Shown: one piece after another, positions 24,742-33,731 of the stretch
Layout: every line of letters starts with the position of its first letter
Position numbering within the stretch: the stretch's first letter is position 1
Assembly: GCA_963699835.1 (NCBI GenBank)
Contig: CAVOVJ010000012.1
Location: 115,181 to 179,180, forward strand
Source: BM003 sp963699835
GTDB lineage: Bacteria; Pseudomonadota; Gammaproteobacteria; Steroidobacterales; BM003
Direction: 5' to 3'
DNA length: 64,000 bases
The notes under the pieces: generated by a model
What the model was told of the DNA's origin: nothing
Database searches by the model: none
Seen by the model: only the letters and a program-made list of their open reading frames with translations
Made by a program: the position numbers and the translations under genes

Positions 24742-26772
24742 ATGCATCAGCACTATCCCAATCTGTTTTCACCGCTCAAAGTCGGTGGCACAACATTACC
24801 GAACCGGGTCCTGATGGGATCCATGCACACCGGACTCGAGGACAAGGCCAGGGATTTCGGCATTCTCGCCGAGTATTTCGCCGAGCGTGCACGCGGCGGC
24901 GTAGGTCTTATAGTGACGGGTGGCATTGCGCCGAATATCGTCGGCGGTGTGGCGCCCCTGGCCGGGAAACTGAGCTCCCGGCGCGAGCTTGCGCGGCACC
25001 GCAAAGTGACGAGCGCCGTGGGCAATGCCGACGGGCGCATCTGCATGCAGATACTGCACGCCGGCCGCTATGCCTATCATCCCCTTGCGGTTGCGCCGTC
25101 GAAAATTCGTTCTCCGATATCGCCATTCCGCCCGCGCGGGCTGAGTACGCGGGGTGTCCGGCGCCAGATCGACGATTTTGTCCGCTGTGCGACGCTCGCC
25201 GCTGAGGCCGGCTATCACGGCGTCGAGGTGATGGGTTCGGAAGGCTACCTGATAAACGAGTTCCTGGTGGCTGCGACCAACCACAGAGACGATGAATGGG
25301 GGGGAGGATTCGAGCAGCGCATGCGTTTCCCGGTGGAAATCGTACGCCGGATACGGGCTGCGACCGGCCCCGATTTCGTCATCATCTATCGTCTTTCGAT
25401 GCTTGACCTCATGCCGGGCGGCAGCTCCTGGGACGAGGTTGTCACACTGGCGAAGGCGATCGAGGCAGCTGGAGCCAGCATTATCAATACCGGAATCGGT
25501 TGGCATGAAGCGCGAATTCCCACGATTGCGACGATGGTGCCGCGTGGAGCCTTCAGCTGGGTTACCCGGCGTTTGCGTGGCGCAGTCTCGATACCGCTCG
25601 TCGCAACCAATCGGATCAATACCCCTGAGCTGGCCGAGCAAGTTCTTGCCCACGGTTGCGCGGACATGGTGTCGATGGCGCGGCCGTTGCTGGCCGATGC
25701 GGACTTCGTTGTGAAGGCCGAGCAGGGCAGGGCGGACGAAATCAATACCTGCATCGCCTGCAACCAGGCGTGCCTGGATCACGCTTTTGCCGGGAAGCGT
25801 GCCTCGTGCCTGGTTAATCCTCGCGCATGCCATGAGACCGAGCTGGTCGACGGGCCCGCCCAGACCCGGCGCAGTATTGCCGTCGTGGGTGCCGGCCCGG
25901 CCGGCCTGTCGTTTGCGGTGACTGCGGCGCAATGCGGTCATCAGGTCACATTGTATGAGGCGGCAGACCGGATCGGCGGGCAGTTTCTGCTGGCCATGCG
26001 TATACCGGGCAAGGAGGACTACGCCGAGACGGTGCGGTATTACGGCCGGCAGCTCGAGCTTGCCGGTGTAACGGTCCGCCTCGGTCACGCAGTCAGCGCG
26101 GCGGAGATCGCGCAGAGCGAGGTGGACACGGTTGTGGTTGCGACCGGTGTGCGGCCGCGGGTTCTGCAGCTTGAAGGCATCGATGATCAAAAAGTTCTCA
26201 GCTATGCGGACGTCCTGGAGGGACGCGCAACCCCGGGCATGCGTGTCGCAATCATTGGCGCCGGAGGCATTGGTTTCGATACTGCGGAGTTTCTCGCTCA
26301 CACGCCGGTCGCCGAGGCGGAGGCGACGCAGGCATTCATGCGCGAGTGGGGCGTCGATATCGAGTACCGGCATCGCGGTGGTGTTCTGCCTGACGGCCCG
26401 CGCCCGATAGAGGCCGCGCGCAAGATATATCTTTTGCAGCGCAAATCGAGCAAGCCTGGCGCAGGCCTCGGCAAGACGACGGGCTGGATTCACCGCTTGT
26501 CCCTGCGCCACCGCGGCGTCGAGATGATTGCCGGTGTCGCTTACGAGAAGATCGACGAAGGCGGGCTGCACATTACCGTTGACGGGCAACCGCGTTGCCT
26601 CGAAGTCGATCATGTGGTCGTTTGTGCCGGGCAGGAATCCCGTCGCGAACTTGCGGACGAGCTCGGCCAGGACTCGATGGAGATACATGTAATCGGAGGC
26701 GCCGATATTGCGGCGGAACTCGACGCAAAAAGGGCGATCGACCAGGGCACGCGGCTGGCGATGAGTCTGTGA
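24742..26772 (+). CDS. NADPH-dependent 2,4-dienoyl-CoA reductase-like flavin oxidoreductase (FadH type)
   Basis: A 676-residue iron-sulfur flavoenzyme with the FadH layout. The N-terminal Old Yellow Enzyme TIM barrel (1-~340) has LFSPLKVGGTTLPNRVLMGSM, QILHAGRYAYHP, GSEGYLINEFL and DMVSMARPLLADADF. The [4Fe-4S] cysteines are in CIACNQACLDHAF and ASCLVNPRA near 340-370. The C-terminal half has the FAD-binding VVGAGPAGLSFAVTAA near 383 and a second dinucleotide fold, IIGAGGIGFDTAEFL near 508. Such enzymes reduce 2,4-dienoyl-CoA during oxidation of unsaturated fatty acids, but relatives act on other enones, so the substrate is inferred. It is divergent from the amidohydrolase operon. Confidence 0.88.
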   Translation: MHQHYPNLFSPLKVGGTTLPNRVLMGSMHTGLEDKARDFGILAEYFAERARGGVGLIVTGGIAPNIVGGVAPLAGKLSSRRELARHRKVTSAVGNADGRICMQILHAGRYAYHPLAVAPSKIRSPISPFRPRGLSTRGVRRQIDDFVRCATLAAEAGYHGVEVMGSEGYLINEFLVAATNHRDDEWGGGFEQRMRFPVEIVRRIRAATGPDFVIIYRLSMLDLMPGGSSWDEVVTLAKAIEAAGASIINTGIGWHEARIPTIATMVPRGAFSWVTRRLRGAVSIPLVATNRINTPELAEQVLAHGCADMVSMARPLLADADFVVKAEQGRADEINTCIACNQACLDHAFAGKRASCLVNPRACHETELVDGPAQTRRSIAVVGAGPAGLSFAVTAAQCGHQVTLYEAADRIGGQFLLAMRIPGKEDYAETVRYYGRQLELAGVTVRLGHAVSAAEIAQSEVDTVVVATGVRPRVLQLEGIDDQKVLSYADVLEGRATPGMRVAIIGAGGIGFDTAEFLAHTPVAEAEATQAFMREWGVDIEYRHRGGVLPDGPRPIEAARKIYLLQRKSSKPGAGLGKTTGWIHRLSLRHRGVEMIAGVAYEKIDEGGLHITVDGQPRCLEVDHVVVCAGQESRRELADELGQDSMEIHVIGGADIAAELDAKRAIDQGTRLAMSL

Positions 26773-26887
26773 CCTTGAAAACCGGCGATAATTGCTCAGG
26801 TGACATTACACGGCGTGGCTTGGCCCGCGATCGGGCGTTGTTGGATCGCGCCGGGGCCGCTTCGGCGGCGGCCGTTGCTGTCCGCGC

Positions 26888-27640
26888 ATGAGCGTGTCCG
26901 ATGACAATCAGATCGACTTGCTGGCGGATGCCGCGCCGATAGGCGGTCTCAGCGTGCGTCGCAGCAGCAGGGCACGGCGAATGAGCATTCGGGTCGATCC
27001 GCTGGGGAGCGTCGAGGTCGTCGTTCCCGACCGTGCCCGCCCGCCCGAAGTCCGGTCGTTCGTCGAAGAGAACCGCGCCTGGATCGAGCGCGCCCGCGAT
27101 CATATGACCGGGGGGAACGCTCGGCAAATTGTCGAGCCACCGCAACATATCGAATTGAAAGCGATCGGCCGCGAGCGTGTGGTTGCCTACCGTGATTCGG
27201 GCGCGCGCAGGCTGAGTCTGAAAGACGACGGCCGTCGAATCATTGTTAGCGGCGAGGTGGCCGATCAGCGTGACGTTTTCCGGATTCTGATGAACTGGCT
27301 CAAAGGCGAGGCACGCAAGGCGTTGCCACCACGCCTCGAGGCACTGGGTCAACGTTACGGCCTGATCCATCAGCGGATACAGATTCGCGCTCAGCGCAGC
27401 CGCTGGGGAAGTTGCTCGCAGCAAGGCACTATCAGCCTGAATTGCACATTGATGCTGCTCGATGAGCGTCTGGTACGTTATCTGCTCGTGCACGAACTGT
27501 GTCACCTGCGTCACATGAATCACTCACGCAGGTTCTGGCATCTGGTCGGACGGTGCGAGGCGGATTACGAGGAGCTGGACCGGCGTCTGGCCAGGGCGTG
27601 GTCCGAATTGCCTGGCTGGGCACTGGGCGGTCGGCGCTAG
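26888..27640 (+). CDS. YgjP-like metallopeptidase domain protein (DUF45)
   Basis: A 250-residue protein of the YgjP/DUF45 family. It has the basic N-terminal strand region (SSRARRMSIRVDPLG), the hallmark IRAQRSRWGSCSQQGTISLNC near residue 165 (in parts), and a zinc-binding HELCHLRHMNHSRRFW near 205 that carries HExxH-like and third-ligand histidines. The active-site motif reads HELCH, matching the family. Family members are predicted zinc peptidases, often near restriction or stress genes; here it lies 38 bp upstream of a rhomboid gene on the same strand. No signal peptide is seen, so it is cytosolic. Confidence 0.87.
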   Translation: MSVSDDNQIDLLADAAPIGGLSVRRSSRARRMSIRVDPLGSVEVVVPDRARPPEVRSFVEENRAWIERARDHMTGGNARQIVEPPQHIELKAIGRERVVAYRDSGARRLSLKDDGRRIIVSGEVADQRDVFRILMNWLKGEARKALPPRLEALGQRYGLIHQRIQIRAQRSRWGSCSQQGTISLNCTLMLLDERLVRYLLVHELCHLRHMNHSRRFWHLVGRCEADYEELDRRLARAWSELPGWALGGRR

Positions 27641-27677
27641 CGGCTGACGCAAATGGCAAAAAACCGGGAGATCCCGT

Positions 27678-28277
27678 ATGAGTTTCAGTCCTAACGCCGC
27701 AGGTGTGCGCGGTTTGCTGATCGCAAACGGCGTCATCTATTTGCTGCAAGGCCTGCTTGGCCTCAAATTCCTGGTGCTATTTGCGTTGTTGCCGTATCCG
27801 GATACGTTGCCGTGGCAGTTGCTGACCTATGGTTTTCTGCATGGTGGTCTGATGCACCTGGTGTTCAACATGTACGGATTGTGGATATTCGGGACACAGG
27901 TCGAGCGTGTCTGGGGCACGCAGCGATTTGTTACCTATTACCTGGTCTGCGTGATCGGTGCAGCTATCGTGCAACTCATCGTCGGTGCATTTACCGGTTC
28001 GCGCGCACCGACTGTCGGCGCCTCCGGCGGTGTATTCGGGCTGTTGCTCGCCTTCGCGCTAATGTTCCCGAAACAAAGACTGATGTTGTTGTTTCCGCCG
28101 ATCCCGATCACGGCGATGTGGTTCGCGATCGGTTACGGGCTGTTGTCATTATGGCTGGGTGTGACCGGTTCGGCCGCGGGCGTGGCTCATTTTGCCCACC
28201 TCGGCGGCATGATCTTTGGTTTCCTGCTGATTCAGTACTGGCGCTCCAAGGCGCGTGGCCAGGGCGGATTGCGGTAG
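27678..28277 (+). CDS. Rhomboid family intramembrane serine protease
   Basis: A 199-residue six-helix membrane protein. The catalytic serine is in TVGASGGVFGLL near residue 115 and the catalytic His in VAHFAHLGGMIFGFLL near 176. The L1/second-helix motif LTYGFLHGGLMHLVFNMYGLWIFG (in parts) carries the HxxxN pattern, and the WR-like motif is at QVERVWGTQRF. This is the short bacterial rhomboid type without extra domains. It cleaves transmembrane substrates in the inner membrane; the substrates are unknown. The ATG follows an upstream GGGAGAT, and the gene lies between the YgjP-like and SGNH genes on the same strand. Confidence 0.92.
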   Translation: MSFSPNAAGVRGLLIANGVIYLLQGLLGLKFLVLFALLPYPDTLPWQLLTYGFLHGGLMHLVFNMYGLWIFGTQVERVWGTQRFVTYYLVCVIGAAIVQLIVGAFTGSRAPTVGASGGVFGLLLAFALMFPKQRLMLLFPPIPITAMWFAIGYGLLSLWLGVTGSAAGVAHFAHLGGMIFGFLLIQYWRSKARGQGGLR

Positions 28278-28300
28278 CCGTCGTTGCCGATGCAATTGCG

Positions 28301-29059
28301 ATGAGCCGACTCGAATTGCTGTGGTGGACGTCGCTTGCGACGCTGCCGGTGCTGTTGCCGCAGGCGGTTTACGCACGTCTTCGTACGTTGCGCCTCCCGG
28401 AAGCGGGACCACCGTGGCAAGGCGTATGCGGCACTGCCAGCCGACGTTTGCGTCTTGCAGTCGTCGGCGATTCAACCGTTGCCGGCGTGGGCGCCGGAGA
28501 CCAGCGGCTGGCGCTGGCGGGGCGGACCGCCGCGGCACTTGCCGAGCCCGGCTATCATTGCATTGAGTGGCATGCTTTTGGCCGTAACGGGGCGACGATT
28601 GCCGATATCGAACGTGAGTTCGTCGAGCCGGCCATTGCCTTCGGCCCGGACATCGTATTGCTCAGCGTCGGGGTCAACGACACGACGGCGATGACGTCGC
28701 GGCGCCGCTGGCAGGACGGGTTGGTCGCGGTCGCCGACGCATTTCACTCGTCCGGCGTCGGCAGCGTTGCGGTGTCGCGCCTGCCACCGATGCATTTGTT
28801 CAGCGCCCTGCCGCAACCGCTGCGCGCATTCCTCGGCATGCGTGCGCGAATCCTCGACCAGGATTTACAGCGTCTTGCTGTCGGGCACCGTTGCCTGATG
28901 TATCTGGACGTCCGCTTCGAGCCGCGCCCGGAATTCCTCGCTGAGGACGGCTATCATCCTTCTGCCGCGGGCTGTGCGGCGTGGGGTACCGGCCTGGCCG
29001 CGGGTTTGCGCGAGCGACTCGACTCGCTTAACCCTGATCGAGAAGCTCGCGTAGATTGA
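28301..29059 (+). CDS. SGNH/GDSL family hydrolase
   Basis: A 252-residue esterase or lipase-type hydrolase. Block I is VVGDSTVAGVGAGDQ with the catalytic Ser near residue 52. Block II has the glycine near GRNGATIADI, block III is LLSVGVNDTTAM with the Asn, and block V is DGYHPSAAGCAAWG with the catalytic Asp and His. An N-terminal hydrophobic stretch (LLWWTSLATLPVLLP) suggests membrane anchoring or export. The ATG at 28301 is chosen because the family sequence begins shortly after; the frame is open far upstream, but that part overlaps the rhomboid gene. Its 3' end overlaps the convergent DUF2333 gene by 32 bp. Confidence 0.87.
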   Translation: MSRLELLWWTSLATLPVLLPQAVYARLRTLRLPEAGPPWQGVCGTASRRLRLAVVGDSTVAGVGAGDQRLALAGRTAAALAEPGYHCIEWHAFGRNGATIADIEREFVEPAIAFGPDIVLLSVGVNDTTAMTSRRRWQDGLVAVADAFHSSGVGSVAVSRLPPMHLFSALPQPLRAFLGMRARILDQDLQRLAVGHRCLMYLDVRFEPRPEFLAEDGYHPSAAGCAAWGTGLAAGLRERLDSLNPDREARVD

Positions 29060-30089
29060 TCACGGCTGAATTCGCCCGTGACAGATATGACGCCATCACC
29101 AGCGAGTGATTCGGAAACAGGCCGAATCCCTTGCCGTTCATTACCAGCGGGCTGCGCATCGGTGACAGGCTCTCTTCGAGTTCGCGGATGATCTGACGCA
29201 GACTAACGACTGCGTTTTTGTCTTCGAGCACCTGTTCAAAATCAAACTGCGCGGCGCGCAGGAAGTGGAGCAACGCCCAGGCTGAGCCGCGCGCCTGATA
29301 GAAAACATCGTCGATCTCCAGCCACGGTGTTCTGACCAAACGATCGGGCGAACGCGGAGTTGCCATTTCTGCTGCGCGGTCGCCCGCCAGGTCGGTGTCT
29401 ACCCGCACCTGGCCGACACTTGCGCTCAACTGTTGCGACAGGTTGCCAAGCCGTTTCTCGACGACGATCAGCCATTCACGCAGGTTGTCGGCACGCGCAT
29501 AAAACTGGGTCTCGCTCTGGGTCTCGTCTTCGAGACGTGCGAGGTAAGCCTGCAAATGGGAAATGCCCTCACGGTATTTGCGTTCGCTGGCCGGCAACAT
29601 CCAGGAGTCATGATTGAAATTAAAGGCGGGTTCGGCCTGGGCCAGGTCCGGATCTTCCGCTGACTGCGACTGGGAGCGCGAATAATCGTTGCGCAATGCC
29701 TTGGTCAGATCACGAATCTGGATGATGACACCCTTTTCCCAGTTCGGCATGTTGTCCAGGAAGACGCTGGGCGGCGTAATGTCATTGCTGAGAAAGCCGC
29801 CGGGTTTGTCGAGTAACGTTTGCGATACCCGGATGAGTGTTTCCGTGGTGCTGTAACCGGTTACTGCCCGGCCAGCTTCATCTTTGCCGGTCACCCAGAA
29901 CAGATCCGGTTCGCGTGACCACATCCACGCCAAAACGATCTGAATCAATAGAAATAGCGCAATGCCGCCGAGTATCAGCGTCTTGCGTGTGCCTGTGCCG
30001 GTTGCGTCACCGCTCGATTCGGGCTGACGCTTGAACTTCTCTCCAATTCGCCCTGTGCTGTCGCGCAGCCGTTCAATCCACTCTGCCAT
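29028..30089 (-). CDS. DUF2333 family membrane protein
   Basis: A 353-residue gammaproteobacterial family protein. It has a cytoplasmic N-terminus, one transmembrane helix (residues ~38-58, LILGGIALFLLIQIVLAWMW) and a large periplasmic domain with conserved stretches YSTTETLIRVSQTLLDKPGGFLSND (in parts), MPNWEKGVIIQIRDLTKALRN, and WLEIDDVFYQARGSAWALLHFL. It ends with NGKGFGLFPNHSLVMASYLSRAN. Length and motifs fit DUF2333 across the whole protein. The ATG giving MAEWIERLRD is preferred because CAGGG lies six bases upstream; an ATG two codons earlier is too close to it. The function is unknown. Confidence 0.87.
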   Translation of the reverse strand: MAEWIERLRDSTGRIGEKFKRQPESSGDATGTGTRKTLILGGIALFLLIQIVLAWMWSREPDLFWVTGKDEAGRAVTGYSTTETLIRVSQTLLDKPGGFLSNDITPPSVFLDNMPNWEKGVIIQIRDLTKALRNDYSRSQSQSAEDPDLAQAEPAFNFNHDSWMLPASERKYREGISHLQAYLARLEDETQSETQFYARADNLREWLIVVEKRLGNLSQQLSASVGQVRVDTDLAGDRAAEMATPRSPDRLVRTPWLEIDDVFYQARGSAWALLHFLRAAQFDFEQVLEDKNAVVSLRQIIRELEESLSPMRSPLVMNGKGFGLFPNHSLVMASYLSRANSAVINLRELLDQG

Positions 30090-30174
30090 GATCATCCCTG
30101 TCTGAGGTACTTGTGTCTGAACACAATGGTAGCGATATCGTCATCGCTCGGCACCGTTTTTCCCTGCACGGGCG

Positions 30175-30936
30175 TCAAATGGGGTCGAGCAAGGCGGCAC
30201 TCAATTGCGGCAATATTTCACCGGCGCTGCCGCTCAACGCGAACTCGGCCAGCCTTGTGATCGGAGTCTGGCTCGGGTTGATCTCCACCAGGATCGCGCC
30301 GTTGCGAAGCGCGATTTCCATCAGGCCTGCCGCGGGGTAGACCAGCGACGACGTGCCGATGGACAGAAACACATCGCAACGCTCAGCCGCCTGCTGCGCC
30401 GCTTCGAGAGCCGCAGCCGGAATCGCTTCACCGAACCATACAACGTCCGGGCGTAGCATTCCCCCGCAGGCGGGGCAGCGCGGCGGAACGTCGTCGCCGG
30501 GCGCGGGTTGCGCAACGACGATGTGCTCAATCGAGCAAATGTCGCGCATGATGTTGCCGTGGTATTCGATTACATCCGTGCTGCCGGCGCGTTGGTGCAG
30601 GCCGTCGACGTTTTGCGTGATCAGGTTGAAGCGGGCCAGGGTTCTCGCCATCCGCGCCAGGGCCCCGTGCCCGGGGTTGGGCTGAGCGTCGCTGACCATT
30701 TCCCGGCGCCACGCATACCAGTCCCACACCCGGCGCGGGTTGCGTGCAAACGCCTCCGGCGTGGCGAGATCTTCCGGGCGGAATTCGGCCCAGATACCCG
30801 TTTGCGCATCACGGAAAGTCGGGATTCCGCTCTCGGCCGAAATGCCCGAGCCGGTAAGGACGGTCACTTCGCGCGATTGGCGCAGCGTTGCTATCAGTTC
30901 TGAAGGGACTGGTGCCATCAATGGCTCGTCGGTCAC
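30175..30936 (-). CDS. Sirtuin (Sir2-family NAD-dependent protein deacylase)
   Basis: A 253-residue sirtuin. NAD-binding and catalytic motifs are present: VTVLTGSGISAESGIPTFRD near residue 25, LITQNVDGLHQRAGS near 106, the catalytic His in VIEYHGNI near 125, VWFGEAIP, LSIGTSSLVYPAAG near 195 and LVEINPSQTP near 216. In the zinc module only three cysteines are clear (DICS, and CPACGG), so one ligand of the usual four is missing or replaced. The likely start is a GTG at 30936, but a strong hairpin lies directly upstream and an ATG at 30918 is an alternative. It follows acnA on the same strand. Confidence 0.9.
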   Translation of the reverse strand: MTDEPLMAPVPSELIATLRQSREVTVLTGSGISAESGIPTFRDAQTGIWAEFRPEDLATPEAFARNPRRVWDWYAWRREMVSDAQPNPGHGALARMARTLARFNLITQNVDGLHQRAGSTDVIEYHGNIMRDICSIEHIVVAQPAPGDDVPPRCPACGGMLRPDVVWFGEAIPAAALEAAQQAAERCDVFLSIGTSSLVYPAAGLMEIALRNGAILVEINPSQTPITRLAEFALSGSAGEILPQLSAALLDPI

Positions 30937-30944
30937 GGAGACCG

Positions 30945-30978
30945 CGGCATTGCCGGCGCGACAGCGCCGGCAATGCCG
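30945..30978. terminator. 15-bp perfect hairpin between acnA and the sirtuin gene
   Basis: The 15-bp arm CGGCATTGCCGGCGC and its exact reverse complement flank the 4-base loop GACA. It begins 10 bp after the acnA stop in the direction of transcription and ends 8 bp before the sirtuin GTG. There is no T-tract, so it is not a classical intrinsic terminator. It may stabilise the acnA mRNA 3' end, assist termination, or mask the sirtuin ribosome-binding site. Confidence 0.5.
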
Positions 30979-30988
30979 TGGCGTGTAC

Positions 30989-33664
30989 TCACGCAGCGAT
31001 GTCGGAATTGGCTAGCTGACGGAGAACGTAGTGAAGAATACCGCCATTGCGGTAATACTCACGCTCGTTCGGCGTATCGATCCGTACCCGCGCCGCGAAG
31101 CGGATTTCATCTCCGCCATCCGCGGTTGCAACGACGGTTACCGTGTCGGCGTCGCTATCGTCGATACCGCCGATTGCGAAGGTCTCGTGCCCGGTAAGGC
31201 CGATACTCGCGGCGTTTTCCCCATCGAGGAACTGCAGCGGGAGAACGCCCATACCGATTAGGTTCGAGCGGTGGATTCGCTCGAAGCTTTCGGCAATTAC
31301 CGCGCGCACGCCGAGTAATTTCGTTCCCTTGGCTGCCCAGTCACGTGACGACCCGGTGCCGTATTCCTTGCCGGCAATGATCACCAGGGGCACACCGGCG
31401 ACCTGGTAGCGCATGGCTGCATCGTAGATGCTCATCTGTTCGCCACCGGGCTGATACGTGGTCCAGCCGCCCTCGGTACCTGGCGCCAGCAGATTGCGCA
31501 GGCGAATGTTGGCGAAGGTTCCCCGCATCATGATCTCGTGATTGCCGCGCCGCGAGCCGTATGAATTGAAGTTCTTCGGCTCGACCCCCCGTTCGATCAG
31601 GTAGCGACCGGCCGGGCTGTCGGCGGCAATACTGCCGGCGGGCGAAATATGATCCGTGGTGACGCTGTCGCCCAGCAGAGCCAGTACGCGGGCGCCGCTG
31701 ATGTCGGCGACGGCATCGGGTGCGAGACCCATACCCTCAAAGTAGGGCGGGTTTTTGACGTAGGTCGAATCCTCTGCCCAGGAATAAATCTCGCCGACCG
31801 GAACATCGAGCGCATTCCAGTTCTCGTCGCCGGCAAACACGCCGGCGTAGCTGGCGCGGAACATCTCTGAGTCAACGCTGGCAAGGATCGCATCCTGAAT
31901 CTCTTTCTGGCTCGGCCAGATATCCTTCATGAATACCGGGTTGCCATCGGCGTCGCTGCCGAGCGGGTCGGAATACAGGTCGACATTCATGTTGCCTGCC
32001 AGCGCGTAGGCGACCACCAGCGGTGGCGAGGCGAGGAAATTCATCCGCACGAGCGGGTGAATCCTGCCCTCGAAGTTGCGGTTACCTGACAGCACGGAGC
32101 AGCCCACCAGGTCGTTTTCGCGGACCGCCGCGTCGATTTCCGGACGCAGCGGCCCGGAATTGCCGATGCAAGTCGTACAGCCGTAACCGACAATGTTGAA
32201 GCCGAGAGTCTCGAGATCGTCGAGGAGCCCGGCCTTGACGAGGTAGTCATGAACCACGCGCGAACCGGGCGCGAGACTGGTCTTGACCCACGGCTTGGCC
32301 TGCAGCCCCTTTGCGGACGCATTGCGTGCAAGCAACCCGGCAGCAAGTAAAACCGCTGGGTTCGAGGTGTTGGTGCAGCTCGTTATCGCGGCGATCAGGA
32401 CGGCGCCGTCTTCCATCCGGTAGTCGCCGCCAACCGTCGCCGCACGGTTTCCCGCCGGGCTACGCGCATTGGCAATCGGCGCCAGGTGACCTTCGAAAAC
32501 CGTTTTGGCGTCGGTAAGCGGTATCCGGTCCTGCGGTCGCTTCGGTCCGGCAAGGCTCGGTACGACGTCGCCGAGGTCGAGTTCCAGGACGTCGCTGTAG
32601 TCGGCTTCGGGCTGACCGTCCTCGCGCCACATCCCCTGGGCCTTGGCATAGGCCTCGATCAGCGCAATCTGTTCGGCATCGCGCCCGGACAATTCGAGAT
32701 AGCGCAGGGTCTCGTTATCGATCGGGAAAATCCCGCACGTGCTACCGAATTCGGGCGCCATGTTGCCGAGCGTGGCCCGATCCGCCAGCGGCAGGTTGGA
32801 CAGACCGTCACCGAAAAACTCGACGAATTTTCCAACAACGCCTTTGTCGCGCAGCATTTCCGTGACTGTGAGTACCAGGTCGGTCGCGGTGGTTCCCTCT
32901 TTCAGTGTTCCCTTGAGGCGGAAGCCGACCACCTGCGGAATCAGCATCGTGATCGGCTGGCCGAGCATCGCGGCCTCGGCCTCGATACCGCCGACACCCC
33001 AACCGAGTACACCGAGTCCATTGATCATTGTGGTGTGCGAGTCGGTGCCAACGACTGTATCCGGGTAGGCTAGTCTGTCGCCGTCCTGCTCAGCGTCAAA
33101 TACGACCCGGGCGAGGTACTCGAGGTTGACCTGGTGCACGATCCCGGTGTTAGGCGGCACAACCTTGAAGTTACTGAACGCAGTCTGGCCCCAGCGCAGG
33201 AAGGAGTAGCGTTCTTCGTTGCGTTCGAACTCGATGGCAGTGTTCTGGGCAAGCGAGTTATTGGTGCCGTAATTATCCACCTGTACCGAATGGTCAATGA
33301 CGAGTTCGGCCGGAGACAGCGGGTTGATGGCCTCCGCGCGGCCGCCGAGTTTGACCACGGCGTCGCGCATGGCCGCGAGATCGACCACGGCCGGTACGCC
33401 GGTGAAATCCTGCATGATTACCCGGGCGGGGGTAAATGCGATCTCCACGGAAGGCTCGGCCTGCGGGTCCCACTTGGCGATCGCGAGGATGTCATCGCGG
33501 GTAACGTTCTCGCCATCCTCGGTGCGGAGCAGATTCTCCATCAGGATCTTCATGGAATACGGCAGGCGCGAAAGATCGGCCTCCCTGACCGCGTCGAGCT
33601 TGTAAAAACCGTAGGTTTTTCCATTCACGTCCAGCGTGGAACGTGCGTCGAAAGAATTCTTCAT
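30989..33664 (-). CDS. acnA: Aconitate hydratase A
   Basis: An 891-residue aconitase of the AcnA/IRP type, interconverting citrate and isocitrate in the TCA and glyoxylate cycles. The [4Fe-4S] ligands are in ITSCTNTSNPAVLLAAG near 440 and YGCTTCIGNSGPL near 505. Other signature blocks are VVGTDSHTTMINGLGVLGWGVGG near 205 (in parts), LSGNRNFEGRIHPLVRMNFLASPP near 540 (in parts), and the C-terminal swivel domain with YGSRRGNHEIMMRGTFANIRLRN near 690 (in parts) and YGTGSSRDWAAKG near 770. Length and order match E. coli AcnA, with no breaks. It is relevant to the aceB-aceA genes near the right end of the window, which use the isocitrate it produces. Confidence 0.96.
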   Translation of the reverse strand: MKNSFDARSTLDVNGKTYGFYKLDAVREADLSRLPYSMKILMENLLRTEDGENVTRDDILAIAKWDPQAEPSVEIAFTPARVIMQDFTGVPAVVDLAAMRDAVVKLGGRAEAINPLSPAELVIDHSVQVDNYGTNNSLAQNTAIEFERNEERYSFLRWGQTAFSNFKVVPPNTGIVHQVNLEYLARVVFDAEQDGDRLAYPDTVVGTDSHTTMINGLGVLGWGVGGIEAEAAMLGQPITMLIPQVVGFRLKGTLKEGTTATDLVLTVTEMLRDKGVVGKFVEFFGDGLSNLPLADRATLGNMAPEFGSTCGIFPIDNETLRYLELSGRDAEQIALIEAYAKAQGMWREDGQPEADYSDVLELDLGDVVPSLAGPKRPQDRIPLTDAKTVFEGHLAPIANARSPAGNRAATVGGDYRMEDGAVLIAAITSCTNTSNPAVLLAAGLLARNASAKGLQAKPWVKTSLAPGSRVVHDYLVKAGLLDDLETLGFNIVGYGCTTCIGNSGPLRPEIDAAVRENDLVGCSVLSGNRNFEGRIHPLVRMNFLASPPLVVAYALAGNMNVDLYSDPLGSDADGNPVFMKDIWPSQKEIQDAILASVDSEMFRASYAGVFAGDENWNALDVPVGEIYSWAEDSTYVKNPPYFEGMGLAPDAVADISGARVLALLGDSVTTDHISPAGSIAADSPAGRYLIERGVEPKNFNSYGSRRGNHEIMMRGTFANIRLRNLLAPGTEGGWTTYQPGGEQMSIYDAAMRYQVAGVPLVIIAGKEYGTGSSRDWAAKGTKLLGVRAVIAESFERIHRSNLIGMGVLPLQFLDGENAASIGLTGHETFAIGGIDDSDADTVTVVATADGGDEIRFAARVRIDTPNEREYYRNGGILHYVLRQLANSDIAA

Positions 33665-33731
33665 GAATGCTCCCGGGGGCTAAGTTAGGGGGTTGCCAGC
33701 GAAGCCGAAGGATTATACGGAATCGGCAGGT

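Noticed and set aside
24796..26688. 630-residue open frame antisense to the FadH-like gene
   Set aside because: Shadow of a high-GC gene. The sense strand encodes complete OYE and FAD domains.
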